64,000 nucleotides of DNA, taken from positions 14,242 through 78,241 of the forward strand of contig CAZNDN010000005.1 of the NCBI GenBank assembly GCA_964571815.1, read 5' to 3'. Source of the DNA: CAZNDN01 sp964571815. GTDB lineage: Bacteria > Fibrobacterota > Chitinivibrionia > Chitinivibrionales > WJKA01. Both the position numbers and the translations under genes were made by a program. This document shows, in pieces, positions 61,494-64,000 of the stretch (the stretch's first letter is position 1; each line of letters begins with the position of its first letter). The notes beneath the pieces were generated by a model, which was given only the letters and a program-made list of their open reading frames with translations, did no database searches and had not been told where the DNA came from.

Positions 61494-62704
61494 ATGGCCA
61501 AATTTCGAGGAACCGCCCTCCTTCCTACCCGCTTTGTGTTCAATCACGCCTTTCCGGCGGTGCTCTACGAGCCTCCATCGTGGCGCTCGATGATACCGTT
61601 TGTAGCGAGGAAATACCTTTCTTCTCGAAATCCCGAGAAAGACCTTCCGGCGGGCATGCTTTCGCTGCGGGTCAACGAAGCCTGCAACCTTCGATGCCGC
61701 TCATGCGGGCAATGGGGCGAAAACGGGCATCTGCGGCTCAAGCAACAGCGTGGCGAGCGCCTGGCTCAGCTTCGGTACGAAGTTGTCGAGCGCATGGTGC
61801 ACGAAACGCTGAAAGACAAGCCTTTCTATTACATCTGGGGCGGGGAGCCAACCATGTGGAAACCCCTCCTGCCGCTCTTCGAGCTTCTTGGACGACACCA
61901 CCTTTACGGATCGATCGTCACCAATTCCCAGGCACTTGAGCCGATACTGGAACGACTGATCGACACCGGTGCGGTAGGGATTCTCTATCTGAGTCTCGAC
62001 GGGTGGGATTCGACGTCGCAGAATGTCATGCGCTCCCCGGCGGGAGGGAAACTCTCGGACAATTTCGAGAAGACCATGGCGATTATCGAGAAGACCGACG
62101 AAATAAAGAAAAAAAAGAATCTCCGTCTTCCGCTTCTCATTCCGATTACGGTCATCTCAAACGATAATTACATGCACCTGGCCGATGTCCACCGTCTGGT
62201 CATGGACAAGACCCAGCTCCACCCGTACTATTACGGATGGTATATCACCGAGGAGCGGGCGCGCCTGCATGAAAAGGTCTTCGAGGAGCGGTTCGGTTAC
62301 GCCCCGGCAAATCATCGGGGATATCTGAAGTCGTGTTTCAACGATGTCGATCCCGCGGTGTGCGCACGGCAGGTCCGGGAAGTACTCCGAATGTCAAAGG
62401 GGGCACGAAGTGTCCCGCAGTTTCTGCCCGACATATACGCCGAAGAGCAGATACGCCGCTACTACTCCGACCACACGTGGCACTGCGGCTACCCCCAATG
62501 CGAGAGTATTTACGTAACCGCCGAAATCTCGCCCGACGGCCGCGTGACCCCATGCCGCGACTACCAGGACTACACCGCCGGCAATATCAACGACCAGTCG
62601 TTCTACGAAATCTGGAACGGAGCGAAATTCAAGGAGTTCCGCCGGCAGATGAAAAAGGGGCTCATGCCGGTGTGCACGCGGTGCTGTGGGCTGCAGGGGT
62701 TCTA
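61494..62704 (+). CDS. Radical SAM/SPASM-type protein (3' end lost in gap)
   Basis: The first 403 residues are visible. The radical SAM 4Fe-4S motif is CNLRCRSC (about 63-70). The GGEPTMW motif and the strand NSQAL...DTGAVGILYLSLDGWD follow. A SPASM-like C-terminus holds further cysteines (CGYPQCE, TPCRDYQDYTAGNIND, VCTRCCG) for auxiliary clusters. Such proteins modify peptides or make cofactors; the substrate is not clear. GGATC precedes ATG 61494. The frame enters the N-run, so the C-terminal end and any downstream peptide gene are unseen. Confidence 0.85.
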
Positions 62705-62804
62705 NNNNNNNNNNNNNNNNNNNNNNNNNNNNNNNNNNNNNNNNNNNNNNNNNNNNNNNNNNNNNNNNNNNNNNNNNNNNNNNNNNNNNNNNNNNNNNNN
62801 NNNN
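62705..62804. other. Scaffold gap (100 N) between radical SAM and uvsE
   Basis: The N-run truncates the radical SAM gene at its 3' end and uvsE at its 5' end. The flanks show no overlap, so some sequence is truly missing. Confidence 0.9.
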
Positions 62805-63564
62805 CTTCAACAGGCAGGAGGGTTTTGGCTTCTTTCGTATCAGCTCCGACATTGTACCCTTTGCCTCCCACCCGATCTGCACTCTCGACTGGACAGCGCA
62901 CTTTTCCGACGAATTCCGCCGTATCGGCGCGTTCATCAGACGCCACGGCATGCGTGTTTCCATGCATCCCGACCAGTTCGTGCTTCTCAATGCGCTTAGA
63001 GCCGACATCGTGACCAGAAGTATCGAAGAACTGACGTACCATTGCCGGGTTCTCGATGCCATGCTCCTGGGGCCATCGGCAAAGATCCAGATCCATGTCG
63101 GCGGTATTTACGGCGACAAGCAAGCCTCAATGGATCGCTTCGCGGCAGTCTATCTGGACACACCGGCCGAGCTGCGCAGGCGATTGGTTATCGAAAACGA
63201 CGACCGCTTGTACAGCTTCGCCGACTGCCTCCAAATCCACAAACGTTGCGGTATCCCGATCGTCTTCGATATCTTCCATCACCGCTGCCTCAATACCGGC
63301 GAACAACTGCGTGACGCGCTCGCCGCGGCGGCCGCCACCTGGTCCAAACGCGATGGGGTGATTATGGTGGACTATAGCGAACAGGCGCCCGGCGGACGAC
63401 GATGCGCCCACAGCGAGCATATCACCGGGCACGCGTTTGAAGCGGTTCTCTCCCAAATCGGAAAAATCGACTGTGATATTATGCTGGAGATTAAGGACAA
63501 GGAGAAGAGCGCGCAGACTGCGCGGGAGATAGTGCTGTCACGTTCAAATCAGACGGGAAGTTGA
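62805..63564 (+). CDS. uvsE: UV-damage endonuclease UvsE/UvdE (5' end lost in gap)
   Basis: About 252 C-terminal residues are visible. The TIM-barrel motifs of UvdE are clear: FFRISSDIVPFASHPI, RVSMHPDQFVLLNAL, IQIHVGGIYGDKQASMDRF, RLVIENDDRLYSFADCLQI, PIVFDIFHHRC and MVDYSEQ, with metal-binding His/Glu/Asp residues in place. The enzyme nicks DNA 5' of UV photoproducts. About 60 N-terminal residues are lost in the gap. Confidence 0.93.
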
Positions 63565-63933
63565 CATTCTCCAGTCAACCAGGTGGGACGGTTTGGCCGA
63601 GAAGGAATCTCGCCGGGCTCAAATCGGTTGTAGCGGAGACGACGGACGAAAAACGTAAGAGAAGAGAATGGCAGCGGGGTTTTCGGCGTAGTCAGAGAGA
63701 AGTCAATTCATCATTCTTTTCGAAGTATACGGTGCACGTCCGCGCACTTCCCTCCGGCTCGATGGTTCAATGGTCGGGTTTCCCATACGATGCGCCGATC
63801 TCCCTCACTTCAAAGAACTTTGAGGCTTTCCGTCGATAGAATGCTCGCACTTCACTACGCGATTTCCCCTTGTTCTCCTCAAAATGGCGATCTCTGATTT
63901 CCAGAACTGTTTTGACGCAATCAAATGTCTTCT
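63565..63933. other. Region after uvsE with no convincing gene
   Basis: These 369 bp are less GC-rich than the rest. One frame (63561-63839, TTG start overlapping the uvsE stop) encodes a basic 92-residue product with no recognised features; I treat it as doubtful. Confidence 0.4.
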
Positions 63934-64000
63934 TCAATTATCATCACCGTAATGAGCCGCTTTTTCCTGCACTTTCCGTGCTTCAACCGCCTCTTGGTGG
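63934..64000 (-). CDS. Possible C-terminal end of a gene cut by the right edge
   Basis: The reverse strand is open from the edge to a TGA at 63934-63936, giving HQEAVEARKVQEKAAHYGDDN. The helical, charged composition is compatible with a real protein end, but 22 codons are too few to identify it. Confidence 0.25.
   Translation of the reverse strand, partial: HQEAVEARKVQEKAAHYGDDN

Noticed and set aside
63561..63839. 92-codon gene after uvsE
   Set aside because: TTG start inside the uvsE stop, no ribosome site, unusual composition and no recognisable domain.

Overview
This is a 64 kb piece of a draft, GC-rich bacterial scaffold with four runs of about 100 N. The gene content points to a motile diderm (Gram-negative) bacterium. 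It has a flagellar basal-body operon behind a sigma-54 promoter, three type VI secretion genes (tssK-tssL-tssM), a FadL/OmpP1-like outer-membrane protein, lipoproteins, a FecR-domain protein with a probable barrel, a GT9 (heptosyltransferase-type) enzyme, many TPR, PEGA and Ser/Thr-kinase proteins, and PAS-rich two-component signalling. This mix fits the FCB side of the tree, perhaps Fibrobacterota/Chitinivibrionia or a neighbour. That placement is a low-confidence inference, because no rRNA is present.

Layout. 1-6.7 kb (minus): flgB-flgC-small ORF-fliE-fliF-fliG-fliH-fliI, with fliI cut by the left edge. 7.1-8.4 kb (plus): an SlyD-type FKBP isomerase and a HAD phosphatase. 8.6-13.7 kb (plus): a tight three-gene operon of a transglutaminase-like/7-TM protein, a RimK-like ATP-grasp ligase and a membrane-anchored TPR protein. 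14.0-20.2 kb (plus): a receptor-type Ser/Thr kinase, a secreted beta-helix/2-TM protein, a large Ig/FN3 lipoprotein and a PilZ protein. 20.4-20.9 kb: a short HicB-like ORF and tRNA-Glu. 20.9-24.6 kb (minus): cstA, a small CstA companion, an ArsA-family ATPase and an unknown membrane protein, behind a promoter with an operator-like palindrome. 24.7-34.8 kb: a glycosyltransferase, a phosphoesterase/thioredoxin-fold fusion, a soluble multi-PAS hybrid histidine kinase, a SpoIIAA/STAS-like protein, a TonB-like-C-terminus protein and a secreted esterase. 34.8-38.9 kb (minus): glycogen phosphorylase translationally coupled to PTS enzyme I. 39.3 kb: tRNA-Ser(GCT). 40.0-45.8 kb (minus): tssK-tssL-tssM. 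45.9-49.6 kb (plus): a PEGA/2-TM protein, a second Ser/Thr kinase (gapped) and a second beta-helix/2-TM protein. 49.7-56.9 kb: SprT-like protease, lipoprotein, porin, GT9, methyltransferase and FecR-barrel protein. 57.4-63.6 kb: a penicillin-binding transpeptidase, Era, partial CoaX, BirA, a radical SAM/SPASM protein and partial UvsE.

The most interesting pattern is a duplicated module: a membrane Ser/Thr kinase followed by a secreted beta-helix protein that ends in a two-helix membrane hairpin. One copy sits with an Ig-domain lipoprotein and a PilZ protein. The other sits back-to-back with the T6SS genes and a PEGA protein carrying the same kind of C-terminal hairpin. The transglutaminase/ATP-grasp/TPR operon and the CstA/ArsA operon are further candidates for poorly described systems. 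At least one N-gap is an assembly artefact: its two flanks are a 55-bp duplicate that closes the gene in frame.
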